Shown: positions 26,687-34,719, numbered from the stretch's first letter. The stretch: DNA of 41,971 nt from Ignavibacteriota bacterium (GCA_022616555.1 JAKEEG010000048.1:1-41971), one strand, 5' to 3'. A program made the numbers and translations. The notes: generated by a model from the letters alone, not told the origin.

Positions 26687-27369
26687 TGTATTCTCTCACT
26701 GTTATCCTTGGTCTCTTGTTATTGTTTCAACAACCCTCCGGCGAGGAGATTCTTCGCAAAGTAGAAGAGCAGCTCGCGCCGGTCAATGACTATACGGCCG
26801 ATCTCGTTGCTGAAGTCGATATGCAGCGCTTGCGGGTGCCCCGGATGAAAGCGACTTTATATTTCAAAAAACCGGACAAAGTGCATTTTGAAGCCTCTGG
26901 ATTTGCGATGCTGCCGCGCGAGGGCTTTGCGCTTAACCCTACATGGCTGCGCCAGAATTTTGACGCGACTTTTGCCGGGAGTGATACGATCGATGCACGT
27001 ATTCTCTACAAGCTCCAGCTCGCTGCCAAGGACAAATCGACGCGTATTCGCCAGCTCTTCCTGTGGGTTGATACAGAGAGATGGACGGTTGCAAAATTCG
27101 AGACGATTCCGTACGAGGGCAGAAACCTGACGGTGACGTTCCGCTACGCGCAGCAGGGGAGTGTCTTTCTTCCCGATACGATGCACGCGGTATTCGGTTT
27201 TGTTGGAACCGAACCCGACAGCCTCTCGGGCATCTACCAAGCCAAGCCTCAGCTCAGGGAGATGATGGGGCAAGTCCGCGGCGGCACAATGACTGTGGTG
27301 TATTCTAACTATCGCATCAACACCGGGCTTTCAGACACGTTATTTGAGAAGAAAGAGGAGAAGAAGTAG
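26683..27369 (+). CDS. LolA-like outer-membrane lipoprotein-sorting/carrier protein
   Basis: The 228-residue protein has a short signal (1-17) and the LolA/LolB-like pattern: EILRKVEEQLAPVNDYTADLVAEVDM, the strand MKATLYFKKPDKVHFEASGF, and LFLWVDTERWTVAKFETIPYEGRNLTVTFRY. These make up a half-barrel with a hydrophobic cavity for lipid. It is longer than classical LolA-type cores only by the C-terminal part. I infer a periplasmic lipid or lipoprotein carrier. It overlaps the symporter stop by 4 nt (ATGA, with a second ATG following), so translation is coupled. A link between symporter and carrier function is not obvious. Confidence 0.7.
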   Translation: MMYSLTVILGLLLLFQQPSGEEILRKVEEQLAPVNDYTADLVAEVDMQRLRVPRMKATLYFKKPDKVHFEASGFAMLPREGFALNPTWLRQNFDATFAGSDTIDARILYKLQLAAKDKSTRIRQLFLWVDTERWTVAKFETIPYEGRNLTVTFRYAQQGSVFLPDTMHAVFGFVGTEPDSLSGIYQAKPQLREMMGQVRGGTMTVVYSNYRINTGLSDTLFEKKEEKK

Positions 27370-27462
27370 TCCGCCAGAATTGCGATTCAACAGGAAACTC
27401 TTGTCATTGTCCACCGTATAGATTGTATTCCATCGAACAATGTCTCAGAAGGAGGTTACACC

Positions 27463-29586
27463 ATGAGCAGATTTGCCGCGTATCTCCGTGTCCTGCTTGT
27501 CTTTGTCTTCATTAGCATTACCCCTGCGTTTTCGTTCCAACAATCCAACAAATACGCCAAAGAGATTGCCGCCATCGAGGAGACCATCCAAAAGAATCTG
27601 GCAGTCAACAAAAATACCGCCATCTCGATTGCGTTCATGAAGGACGGGTTCACCTGGGCGAAGGGCTTTGGCTATGCGGACTTGGAGAATAAAGTCCCGG
27701 CGACGGAGCATTCCGCTTACCGCCTCGCCTCGGTCACAAAGCCGATGACTGCGGTGGCCATTCTACAGCTTGTCGAGCAAGGGAAAATTAATCTCGACGC
27801 TGAAGTGCAAACCTATGTTCCCTATTTCCCGCGCAAGCGAGGGCCTATCACAGTGCGCCAGTTGCTGGGGCACATTGGCGGTATCAGCCATTATAAGGAT
27901 CCGGTGAACGAGCTGCACATCAAAGAGCCGAAGACAACGCGCGAATCGATTGCGATTTTTGAGGACTTCGATTTGGTTGCAGAACCGGGCACGCGTTATA
28001 ATTATTCGAGCTACGGGTATAACCTGCTCGGCGCGGTTGTGGAAGGAGCTTCGGGAATGCCGTACGGCGAGTATATGACGAAGTATGTGTGGGAACCGGC
28101 AGGAATGAGCGACACTCGTATGGATAGCCCGCGCGAAATTATCCCAAACCGCGTGCGGGGATATGTATTGGAGAACGGTAAGTTGGTGAATTCCGAATAC
28201 GTCGATATCAGCAGCCGGTTTGCGGCGGGTGGAACGCGCAGCACCGTTTTGGACTTGCTGAAATTTGCGCAGGGAGTCAACGATGGGAAATTGCTCAAGC
28301 CTGCTACTCGCGCGATGATGTTTGAGCCGATGGTGCTCAAGAATGGCAGAATGATATCGTACGGAATGGGTTGGAGCATCGAAACGACGTATGGACGGCT
28401 GCGAGTCAGCCACGGCGGTTCGCAGAACGAAACGCGCACGATGCTGTATAATTTTCCCGGATTGAATTTCATTCTTGCCGTCGCGTCGAATTATGAAAAC
28501 GTGGATGGCACTTTTGTTCAGGACGTTGTCGCAATCGTGCTCGGCGAGCCGATGTCGATTCCCTCTTACACGCAGGATAAATCGCTCGATGGCGTCAGGC
28601 GCGCGCTCTATAGTATCACTGCATTTGGTCCGGAGGACGTCAAGACCTATGGCGCACGGACTGCTGCAAACGAGAAGGAACTTGCCGAAGCGTTCGCGTA
28701 TGTCAACACATGGGTGAGCAAAGACGCTTTCGATTCGAATTCTGAGGAGGCGAGGACAAAGGTGTTGGAAGGACCGCACCCTGCGGCAAACAAGCCGTTC
28801 CTCAAGACCGGAGCCTTTATGGCGGGTGCCATTACGAAGGCGTACGGGGCCGAGCGTCTGAACAGTTATTTCAAAGCGGGTGTGTTTCCATTCTTCGCAG
28901 ATTACGTGCAGGCCTATCAGAACGACAAGACAATACCCGCCGAATTGCGATTCTCGAAATCATTAGAAGAGCTTGTGCTGAAATGGAATACCGATTGGCA
29001 GAAAGCATGGACGGCGGAGACACGGACGGTGAGTATTTCCACAGGGACCGATTTTGACGCGCTGGGCAAGCAGCTGCGCCGTGCGTTTCAAGGAGCGGAA
29101 GTCTATCCAAATTATATCGATGATATGGGGTTTGCTGTTCGCGACCTTACTGTTGCGGGAAAGAAGGAACAGGCGTTGAGTGCCGGGACATTAGGCGTTG
29201 AACTGTATCCTTCTTCTGACTTGCTGAATGCCTACTATGGTATTTCGCTCACATTATTTGGCGATGAAGTGAAGGGTTTTCCCTTTATCGAAAAGGCGGC
29301 GAAGTTGAATCCGACTGGCGCAGGGGGACCCGGCGGGTTGAATAACGTCGCGTACGGATTACTTGGGCGCGGTATGGTGGACGAAGGGCTTGTTGTTTTG
29401 AATACGGCTGTTAAACTCTACCCCAAGGAAGCGAATTTGTACGACAGCATCGGAGAATTTTATGTGAACAAGGGGCAAAAGGATAAGGCGATCGAGTACT
29501 ACAAGAAAGCGCTTGAGATTAATCCGAAATTCGAAAGTTCATTGAAAGCATTGGAGAATTTAACGAAGTCGGCAAGCGAGAAGTGA
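27463..29586 (+). CDS. Exported serine beta-lactamase-like hydrolase with C-terminal TPRs
   Basis: The 707-residue protein has a signal peptide (1-25, cleavage near AFSFQQ) and a class-C beta-lactamase/DD-peptidase fold: S-x-x-K at Ser90-Val-Thr-Lys93, a YSS variant of YxN at Tyr181 in YSSYGYNLLG, and a HGG third motif in SHGGSQNE. From about residue 370 to 560 there is an alpha-helical middle region. From about 600 come TPR units (NVAYGLLGRGMVDEGLVVL, DKAIEYYKKALEINPKFES). It probably acts in the periplasm on peptidoglycan or an ester/amide substrate. The ATG follows AAGGAGG. The usual Asn of YxN is Ser, which makes true beta-lactamase activity uncertain. Confidence 0.88.
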   Translation: MSRFAAYLRVLLVFVFISITPAFSFQQSNKYAKEIAAIEETIQKNLAVNKNTAISIAFMKDGFTWAKGFGYADLENKVPATEHSAYRLASVTKPMTAVAILQLVEQGKINLDAEVQTYVPYFPRKRGPITVRQLLGHIGGISHYKDPVNELHIKEPKTTRESIAIFEDFDLVAEPGTRYNYSSYGYNLLGAVVEGASGMPYGEYMTKYVWEPAGMSDTRMDSPREIIPNRVRGYVLENGKLVNSEYVDISSRFAAGGTRSTVLDLLKFAQGVNDGKLLKPATRAMMFEPMVLKNGRMISYGMGWSIETTYGRLRVSHGGSQNETRTMLYNFPGLNFILAVASNYENVDGTFVQDVVAIVLGEPMSIPSYTQDKSLDGVRRALYSITAFGPEDVKTYGARTAANEKELAEAFAYVNTWVSKDAFDSNSEEARTKVLEGPHPAANKPFLKTGAFMAGAITKAYGAERLNSYFKAGVFPFFADYVQAYQNDKTIPAELRFSKSLEELVLKWNTDWQKAWTAETRTVSISTGTDFDALGKQLRRAFQGAEVYPNYIDDMGFAVRDLTVAGKKEQALSAGTLGVELYPSSDLLNAYYGISLTLFGDEVKGFPFIEKAAKLNPTGAGGPGGLNNVAYGLLGRGMVDEGLVVLNTAVKLYPKEANLYDSIGEFYVNKGQKDKAIEYYKKALEINPKFESSLKALENLTKSASEK

Positions 29587-29632
29587 AATCCGGCATTCTT
29601 CACAAACAATCTAAAAATAAAAAGGAGGCTGT

Positions 29633-30085
29633 ATGGATGTTGTACTCTTGTTGGTCGGATTAACAATCTTTCAAACCGATGGACAGCAGCAAAACCCTCC
29701 CCAACAACCAGAGAGGAACCGCATCGTGCTGGCAATTGAGGAATCGATAAAAGGGAAGGAGAATCTGCCTGCAGAGGAGGTATTTAAGAACATCCAGATG
29801 TTCAAAGGCATGCCGGCGAAGCGGGTGCTCGCAGTGATGGAGTATGGCTTTTCCCCTGCGCTCGGCGTAAAGTGTAATTATTGCCATGAACCCGGGAAAT
29901 GGGAGAGCGACTCCAACAAACATAAGGATGTCGCCCGCAAAATGATGGCAATGTCGCAGGAGCTCAGCGCAAAGGTGAGAGAAATTACGGGCGAGAATGA
30001 TGCCGCGGTGAACTGCACAACGTGCCACAGAGGAGATACAAAGCCCGCGCTGAACCTTTCACCTCGTCAACGCTCTGGTGGTTAG
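29633..30085 (+). CDS. Dihaem cytochrome c (reaction-centre cytochrome-type fold)
   Basis: The 150-residue protein starts with a short hydrophobic stretch (2-13) that may be a signal or anchor. It contains two haem-c attachment motifs: CNYCH in LGVKCNYCHEPGKW and CTTCH in VNCTTCHRGDTKP. The spacing and the words ALGVKCNYCH, KHKDVARKMM and CHRGDTKP match the small c-type cytochromes related to the photosynthetic reaction-centre cytochrome subunit, common in Bacteroidota and Acidobacteria. Two distal Met residues in KMMAM are candidate axial ligands. It is periplasmic. AAAGGAGG precedes the ATG, and the gene lies 46 nt after the serine hydrolase. Confidence 0.85.
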   Translation: MDVVLLLVGLTIFQTDGQQQNPPQQPERNRIVLAIEESIKGKENLPAEEVFKNIQMFKGMPAKRVLAVMEYGFSPALGVKCNYCHEPGKWESDSNKHKDVARKMMAMSQELSAKVREITGENDAAVNCTTCHRGDTKPALNLSPRQRSGG

Positions 30086-30096
30086 GAAGCTGTCTC

Positions 30097-30831
30097 TTAT
30101 TGTTTTCTCTCGGCGGCTGTTTTATCGACAGTCGCTTTTTTATTTGTCAACGAAGAAAAAATCCATCCCCATAAACCATTCGGTGCAAAGTACAGGAGAA
30201 GAATGAGAAGGTGGACGGGTAACGATTCCAGCCCGAGCTCAAAAAACCCGCCGAGCAGGAACATCAGGAAGAATATTTTGAGGATTTTCTTGTATGGCTC
30301 GAAGTATTGGTCTTTCGCCGGGACAGTCTGGAAGACTTTGTAGTCGTGTGCGATGGAGATAAGAGCAAAATACCAGTACGATCCTACGGCTGTCCACATC
30401 GTAGCGAAAAAGTCGAATTCGGTGTTGCCTCTCCACGTAAGATGGCCGACGTATTCTCTGCCCGGGTGTGGCATGAGCGGCATGAGCATATCCAACATGC
30501 TCGCAAAGATGTAATGGAAAAAGCCGAAGTGCACCGAGAAGAATGCCATCCCGAACAGCGTGCCGATAACGGTAAATCCCCACTCTGCCGCATTCTTATG
30601 TTGTTTGGCGGCAGGTGCGAGTTTCATGTAAAACTGGATAGCGAAACCGGAGACGAGGCTTGCGGCCCAAAAACTCCAAACCAAATCTTTTGTTGACCAG
30701 CCAAGAAAGTACGCTATTGCCAGACCGCCGATGAACGTAAAGATATCGAGGAGTGAGGGTTGGGGAGCGCGGGAGATATTGGTTGGTTCAATCGGTTTTT
30801 CGGTATCGAGACGGATGTCTTTGTTGTTCAC
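30097..30831 (-). CDS. Multi-pass membrane protein, possibly DUF6498-like
   Basis: This 244-residue protein (from a GTG at 30831) has about six TM helices: near LLDIFTFIGGLAIAYFLGW, LVWSFWAASLVSGFAIQF, EWGFTVIGTLFGMAFFSV, a mid helix at FATMWTAVGSYWYFALISIA, IFFLMFLLGGFFELGL and LLILLLYFAPNGLW. A conserved-looking segment is HFGFFHYIFASM. I do not recognise a catalytic motif; the hydropathy and aromatic pattern resemble the DUF6498 family. The start is ambiguous: a TTG at 30885 gives 18 more residues, but the terminator of the next operon lies at 30894-30926. It converges with the cytochrome gene, 11 nt apart. Confidence 0.65.
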   Translation of the reverse strand: MNNKDIRLDTEKPIEPTNISRAPQPSLLDIFTFIGGLAIAYFLGWSTKDLVWSFWAASLVSGFAIQFYMKLAPAAKQHKNAAEWGFTVIGTLFGMAFFSVHFGFFHYIFASMLDMLMPLMPHPGREYVGHLTWRGNTEFDFFATMWTAVGSYWYFALISIAHDYKVFQTVPAKDQYFEPYKKILKIFFLMFLLGGFFELGLESLPVHLLILLLYFAPNGLWGWIFSSLTNKKATVDKTAAERKQ

Positions 30832-30893
30832 GTGTTCAGTTCTGAAAGTGTGAAGGAAAGTAAGCGAAATCGCGGAGGTAAGCAAGAGAAGAA

Positions 30894-30926
30894 AAAAGCC
30901 GCTTCGAGCATACCGAAGCGGCTTTT
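30894..30926 (-). terminator. Intrinsic terminator of the ArsR/SRPBCC/SnoaL operon
   Basis: AAAAGCCGCTTCG (30894-30906) and CGAAGCGGCTTTT (30914-30926) form a perfect 13-bp stem with a 7-nt loop. On the minus strand a run of T follows the stem. It lies 18 nt beyond the SnoaL-gene stop. Confidence 0.9.
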
Positions 30927-30944
30927 GTGTAGTGACACAGGTTC

Positions 30945-31643
30945 TTATTTCTTTGGTTCTGATGTCATTGGCATGACACCGAGCTGCTGCATCATACTCA
31001 TTTGATCGGCGACTGCCCAGTGTTCTACGATTTTTCCATTCGCGATACGGTCTATCCGAATGCCGGTCATACGAATTTGCTGGTTTGTCGCCGGCATTTC
31101 CATAAACGGTCCGGTGTTCGTTCCAGTCAGAACGACACGGCTGACAACCTTGTCGCCCTCTGCAATCTGGTCTTCAATCGCGATGGCAAGGTCTGGGAAC
31201 GCATGTTTGAACATCATTGCCATCATTTGTGCGCTCGCTGCGCCCTGTGGCATTCCGGGGGGCAGAGAGTGCTCGATGTACTTCTCAGAAAGAAATTTCT
31301 CGAGAACGCTGTTGACCATTGTCGCACGTACCATGCCGTTTTTCATTTCGGGTGTGAGATTTTTTGGCACCTGCGGGTGTTCTTTCGCGGCGACATGCTT
31401 GTCCATTGCCGGAATCATCGTGGTGACAGCCGTCTCGTAGTTGTCGGCGGTAACGTTCACGTTTTCGCCGCAGACGCAGGTGATACGATATGCTCCAGCG
31501 GTATTCTTTGTATTCCAAAATTCGTCGATAAAACTTTTGACGATAACTTTATTTTGATTCAATGTCGTCGCGGATACCGACTGTTGTGCTGTTCCTGATC
31601 CTGTGATCAGGAGTAAACAGAAGGCAACTGAGTAATATTTCAT
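30945..31643 (-). CDS. Exported SnoaL-like protein with an inserted CVCG module
   Basis: The 232-residue protein has a signal peptide (1-20). Residues 31-50 (NKVIVKSFIDEFWNTKNTAG) and 113-225 (LEKFLSEKYIEHSLPPG, DLAIAIEDQIAEGDKVV, TGIRIDRIANGKIVEHW) are the two parts of one SnoaL-like cyclase/NTF2 fold, which is normally continuous. Between them, residues 51-112 form an inserted module (YRITCVCGENVNV ... DKHVAAKEHPQVPKNLT) that is clearly homologous to the 72-residue protein encoded just upstream. SnoaL proteins are isomerases, hydrolases or small-molecule binders. The ATG overlaps the upstream stop by 4 nt, and a GGAGGA within the preceding gene supplies the ribosome-binding site. Confidence 0.85.
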   Translation of the reverse strand: MKYYSVAFCLLLITGSGTAQQSVSATTLNQNKVIVKSFIDEFWNTKNTAGAYRITCVCGENVNVTADNYETAVTTMIPAMDKHVAAKEHPQVPKNLTPEMKNGMVRATMVNSVLEKFLSEKYIEHSLPPGMPQGAASAQMMAMMFKHAFPDLAIAIEDQIAEGDKVVSRVVLTGTNTGPFMEMPATNQQIRMTGIRIDRIANGKIVEHWAVADQMSMMQQLGVMPMTSEPKK

Positions 31644-31858
31644 TTTATCCTCCGAGTGTATGATAAGTATCCTTTTTGCATGGTGCTTCTCACCATCCCA
31701 TCTTTCTGCTCGTGTGTAAGATTTTTTGGGACTTCCGGATGCTCTTTTGCCGCTACATGTTTGTCCATTGTCGGGATGAGAGCCTTCACGGCGGCTTCAT
31801 CGTTGTCAGCCATTACGCTGACTTTTTCTCCGCAGACGCAAATGATGTGGTAGTTCAT
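31640..31858 (-). CDS. Small CVCG-motif (DUF1059-like) protein
   Basis: The 72-residue protein has ICVCGEKVSVMADND, then DKHVAAKEHPEVPKNLTHEQK. Two cysteines in C-V-C-G and the histidines of H-V-A-A-K-E-H-P could form one metal site, a pattern reminiscent of DUF1059-type small proteins; that assignment is by resemblance only. No signal peptide is evident, so it is probably cytoplasmic, unlike the inserted copy in the next gene. The last ten residues (GYLSYTRRIK) look like read-through over the next gene's ribosome-binding site and are probably not a conserved part. It lies 11 nt after the SRPBCC gene. Confidence 0.75.
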   Translation of the reverse strand: MNYHIICVCGEKVSVMADNDEAAVKALIPTMDKHVAAKEHPEVPKNLTHEQKDGMVRSTMQKGYLSYTRRIK

Positions 31859-31869
31859 GATGTGGCTCC

Positions 31870-32316
31870 TTAGGATGTTAGGTGTAAAGACTGTTCAAGT
31901 TTGTCGAGGCAGCCGACCCAGCCCTCTTCATGCTTCTTTTTGGATTCCTCGCTAGGGAAGTATTCATGTGTTAACGAGAGCTCGGTCGTTCCTGCTTTTT
32001 CCCGAAGCTCGATGGTGACCAGCATTTCCATGCTCTTGGGATCGCCTTCCCACGACCACGTGAAGACCAGGCGATGCGGCGGCTTTATCTCACGGTATGT
32101 ACCGATTGCAAAATATGAAGCATTGAGTGCATCGTCGCGCATGTGGATACGGTATGAACCTCCGATTCGAAGGTCAACACTTACTTCGGGTACATGGGCG
32201 GGACCGGGTGCGAACCATTTTTTAATTTCTTGTGGGTCTGTCCATGCGCGAAATACTTTCTCACGTGACTCAGGAATAGTGCGTTTCATAAACAGCTTCG
32301 TGACCTGTGAGGGCAT
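31870..32316 (-). CDS. SRPBCC/AHSA1-family protein
   Basis: The 148-residue protein shows the AHSA1-type START-like fold: MKRTIPESREKVFRAWTDPQEIKKWFAPGP, IGGSYRIHM, LVFTWSWEG, TTELSLTHEYFPSEESKKKHEEGW and a C-terminal helix (LDKLEQSL). This family pairs with ArsR regulators in many genomes and probably binds small hydrophobic ligands. It does not appear to be a true Hsp90 co-chaperone, as it has only the C-terminal-type domain. It begins 8 nt after the arsR stop, behind AGGAGG. Confidence 0.9.
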   Translation of the reverse strand: MPSQVTKLFMKRTIPESREKVFRAWTDPQEIKKWFAPGPAHVPEVSVDLRIGGSYRIHMRDDALNASYFAIGTYREIKPPHRLVFTWSWEGDPKSMEMLVTIELREKAGTTELSLTHEYFPSEESKKKHEEGWVGCLDKLEQSLHLTS

Positions 32317-32324
32317 CTCACCTC

Positions 32325-32660
32325 CTACTGTTTCTTCGATACGTCGAAATACTGTACAAGCGAATCAAGTCGATCGTCCCAGAATTGGCGATAGTGCTCG
32401 ATCCATTGCAGGGCTTCTTTCATCGGCTTGCTGTTGAGTTGAATGTGATGTACGCGTCCCTCCTTGCGTCGCAGCAGGAGGCCCGCCTCTTCCAGAATAC
32501 GGAGATGCTTGGAGATAGCGGGTAGGGACATATCAAATGGTTCAGCCAGCTCTGTAACGGACGCTTCACCTTGCGAGAGTCGCTCGACAATCGCGCGTCT
32601 TGTCGGGTCGGAAAGCGCAGCAAAAATACCATCCAAATGTTTAGCAGAATACTTAACCAT
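32325..32660 (-). CDS. ArsR-family winged-helix repressor
   Basis: The 111-residue protein has the ArsR layout: LDGIFAALSDPTRRAIVERL, then SVTELAEPFDMSLPAISKHLRILEEAGLL (helix-turn-helix) and a wing with LLRRKEGRVHHIQL. The usual ELCVCDL metal site is absent, so it is of the non-metal type that travels with AHSA1/SRPBCC proteins. It probably represses its own four-gene operon and is released by a ligand, perhaps one bound by the SRPBCC partner. The start codon lies inside a palindrome that is the likely operator. Confidence 0.92.
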   Translation of the reverse strand: MVKYSAKHLDGIFAALSDPTRRAIVERLSQGEASVTELAEPFDMSLPAISKHLRILEEAGLLLRRKEGRVHHIQLNSKPMKEALQWIEHYRQFWDDRLDSLVQYFDVSKKQ

Positions 32661-32668
32661 TTGGTTAA
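32653..32668. promoter_or_regulatory. Probable ArsR operator over the start codon
   Basis: TTAACCA-TT-TGGTTAA is a perfect 7+7 palindrome (32653-32659 and 32662-32668). It contains the ATG of the arsR gene (32660-32658). Its position fits autorepression by blocking initiation of transcription or early elongation. Binding itself is inferred. Confidence 0.6.
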
Positions 32669-32865
32669 ATATATAATCTTTTCAACAAAAGGTCAAGGAC
32701 ACTCAACATTTACCTTATAACACTAAGATATGACCATTAAAATGGACAAACTGGGCTTTTCCTGCTCCTTTTCTGCATTTAGACAGCGAAAAACTGAAAC
32801 TCGCACAATTCTTATAACGTATTCTACTATAGATAATAACTGCGCTGATACCTTGGAGACAAACT

Positions 32866-34719
32866 ATGAAATTTTTATTGCCTAAGAGTTCTGCAGTATT
32901 CTTTAGCGCACTAGCGCTCGGGTTTATTGCGGTGCCACAGTCTGTTGTCCGCGTTTCTCTGCCGTTGGAGGCTGCTGTGGTTTCTCCGTGGGACCATGTG
33001 GTGGCAGACTTGCGCGATTTTCGCGACCAGGAAGTTCGCGTTGCGGGCTTCCGCTTGTCGAAAGACGCGACCGTGCGTATTAATGCGTATGGCGGCGGCG
33101 ATAGAAGCTCGTGGCGCGGTTTCACCGAAGACGAGGAGCCCCAGTTGTACGCAGCCGGGTGGATCATCGACGCCGAGTCGCGCGACGTTGTGTGGGAGAT
33201 GACGTTCCAAAATTCCTCCGGTCGCGCGGACCGCAGGACGTTTGACGGTGACGTGCGGTTATCGCGCGGCGCTTATGAAGTGTACTTCTCCGCTCATGGA
33301 TATGACCATCGCGGGAGTTTTTCTAATTTTTCGATGAATATCGACCGCAGAAAGAGTGGGCGGAACTCGTCGAATTTCGGCGAAGGAATACTAAAGATGT
33401 TCGGCGTTGGCAGCGAAGACTGGTACGAAGACTTTATGCAGATGGCGAAAGAATGGGGTATCACCCTCAGCGTTCCTGACGGGGATGCCGGCTCAGTGAC
33501 TAATTTCGAAGCGCCTCTGCCGAATCGCCGTGCTGTCTTCATGGCATACAATCTCGGGGATAAGGAATATCTGCGCAAATCGATCACCGTGACGAAAGAT
33601 GTGGCTATTGAGATCGATGCGTTGGGCGAGGGCCGGCGGAATGATGGGATGTTCGATTACGGATGGATTGTCCGCAGCGACACGCGTCAGCGTGTGTGGG
33701 TGATGGATTTCCGCAGTACTGAATATGCAGGAGGAGCTACCAAGAACAGAAGGTATAAAGATGAATTGACGCTGGCAAGAGGCTCATACGAGCTATTGTA
33801 TGTAACGGATGATTCTCACTCATCGGAAGATTGGAATTCCAAGCCGCCCTTTGACCCATTCCGCTACGGGATAGCTGTTTCTGTGCGGAATGAGTCTGAC
33901 AGAAACACGATAACGATTTCCGAGCCTGAGCCAATCGATAAGAATGTCATCGTGAGCCTTGTGAAGGTGCGGGATAATGATTACCTCAGTATGGGATTTT
34001 CACTCAAGCGCGAAAGCATGATACGCGTCTATGCTATCGGCGAGCAGGTGGACCGCGACGACCCGGCTGACTACGGCTGGATTGTCAATGCGAAGACGCG
34101 CGAGCGCGTGTGGACGATGGAACGGCGACGTTTAGAGCATGCCGGTGGTGCACAGAAGAACAAGATGGTAGATGAGATTATCACTCTGCCTGCAGGCAAT
34201 TACATCGTGAATTACCAAACGGACGGGTCGCACGCATACAACGAGTGGAATTCAGACCCACCGTACGACGAAGAGCACTGGGGGATTACGGTGATGGGCG
34301 TGGGTGACCGATTCGAAGCCGGCTCCGTCGAAAAATTTGCCGAAGAAGCGGAGACGGATATCATTAGCCAGATTATCAAGGTCGGTGACAGCGATAAGAT
34401 TCGACGACGGTTTACGATTTCACAACCAACCACGGTCAGAGTGTATGCTCTTGGCGAGGGTCAAGATCGCACGATGTACGATTGGGGCTGGATTGAAGAC
34501 GCAAAGACCGGCCGGATTGTCTGGGAGATGACGTACCGGATGACCGAACATGCTGGGGGCGCGCGCAAAAACCGCATGGTGAGCCAAACAGTAACATTGC
34601 AGTCGGGCGAGTACGAGCTGCATTATGAATCCGACGGCTCACATTCGTTCAACGACTGGAACGATGACCCGCCCGAGGATCGTACACATTGGGGGATTAC
34701 AGTTTATAGGGAAAAGTAG
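32866..34719 (+). CDS. Secreted protein with four copies of an unrecognised domain
   Basis: The 617-residue protein has a signal peptide (1-29). After it come four related units of about 110-150 residues: 45-200, 222-341, 361-477 and 501-614. Units 2-4 share the order YGWI, RVWxM, ExAGGAxKN, a YEL/YIV strand, D(D/G)SH, WNSxPP or WNDDPP, and (Y/W)GI(A/T)V. Unit 1 keeps GWIIDAESRDVVWEM and EWGITLSV but lacks AGGA and DGSH. The units look beta-rich with conserved Trp, Asp, His and Asn, suggesting ligand- or metal-binding modules in the periplasm or outside. I do not recognise the family. It sits 24 nt before an NTF2-like gene, with which it is probably cotranscribed. Confidence 0.85.
   Translation: MKFLLPKSSAVFFSALALGFIAVPQSVVRVSLPLEAAVVSPWDHVVADLRDFRDQEVRVAGFRLSKDATVRINAYGGGDRSSWRGFTEDEEPQLYAAGWIIDAESRDVVWEMTFQNSSGRADRRTFDGDVRLSRGAYEVYFSAHGYDHRGSFSNFSMNIDRRKSGRNSSNFGEGILKMFGVGSEDWYEDFMQMAKEWGITLSVPDGDAGSVTNFEAPLPNRRAVFMAYNLGDKEYLRKSITVTKDVAIEIDALGEGRRNDGMFDYGWIVRSDTRQRVWVMDFRSTEYAGGATKNRRYKDELTLARGSYELLYVTDDSHSSEDWNSKPPFDPFRYGIAVSVRNESDRNTITISEPEPIDKNVIVSLVKVRDNDYLSMGFSLKRESMIRVYAIGEQVDRDDPADYGWIVNAKTRERVWTMERRRLEHAGGAQKNKMVDEIITLPAGNYIVNYQTDGSHAYNEWNSDPPYDEEHWGITVMGVGDRFEAGSVEKFAEEAETDIISQIIKVGDSDKIRRRFTISQPTTVRVYALGEGQDRTMYDWGWIEDAKTGRIVWEMTYRMTEHAGGARKNRMVSQTVTLQSGEYELHYESDGSHSFNDWNDDPPEDRTHWGITVYREK

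Noticed and set aside
27763-28779. 338-codon minus-strand frame inside the serine hydrolase gene
   Set aside because: It is antisense to conserved beta-lactamase motifs and its translation is His/Arg/Ile-rich without domains, so it is a shadow frame.
32866-34719. Mobile or phage tail-fibre origin for the four-repeat protein
   Set aside because: No phage or mobility genes are nearby, and the protein has a normal Sec signal and chromosomal neighbours.
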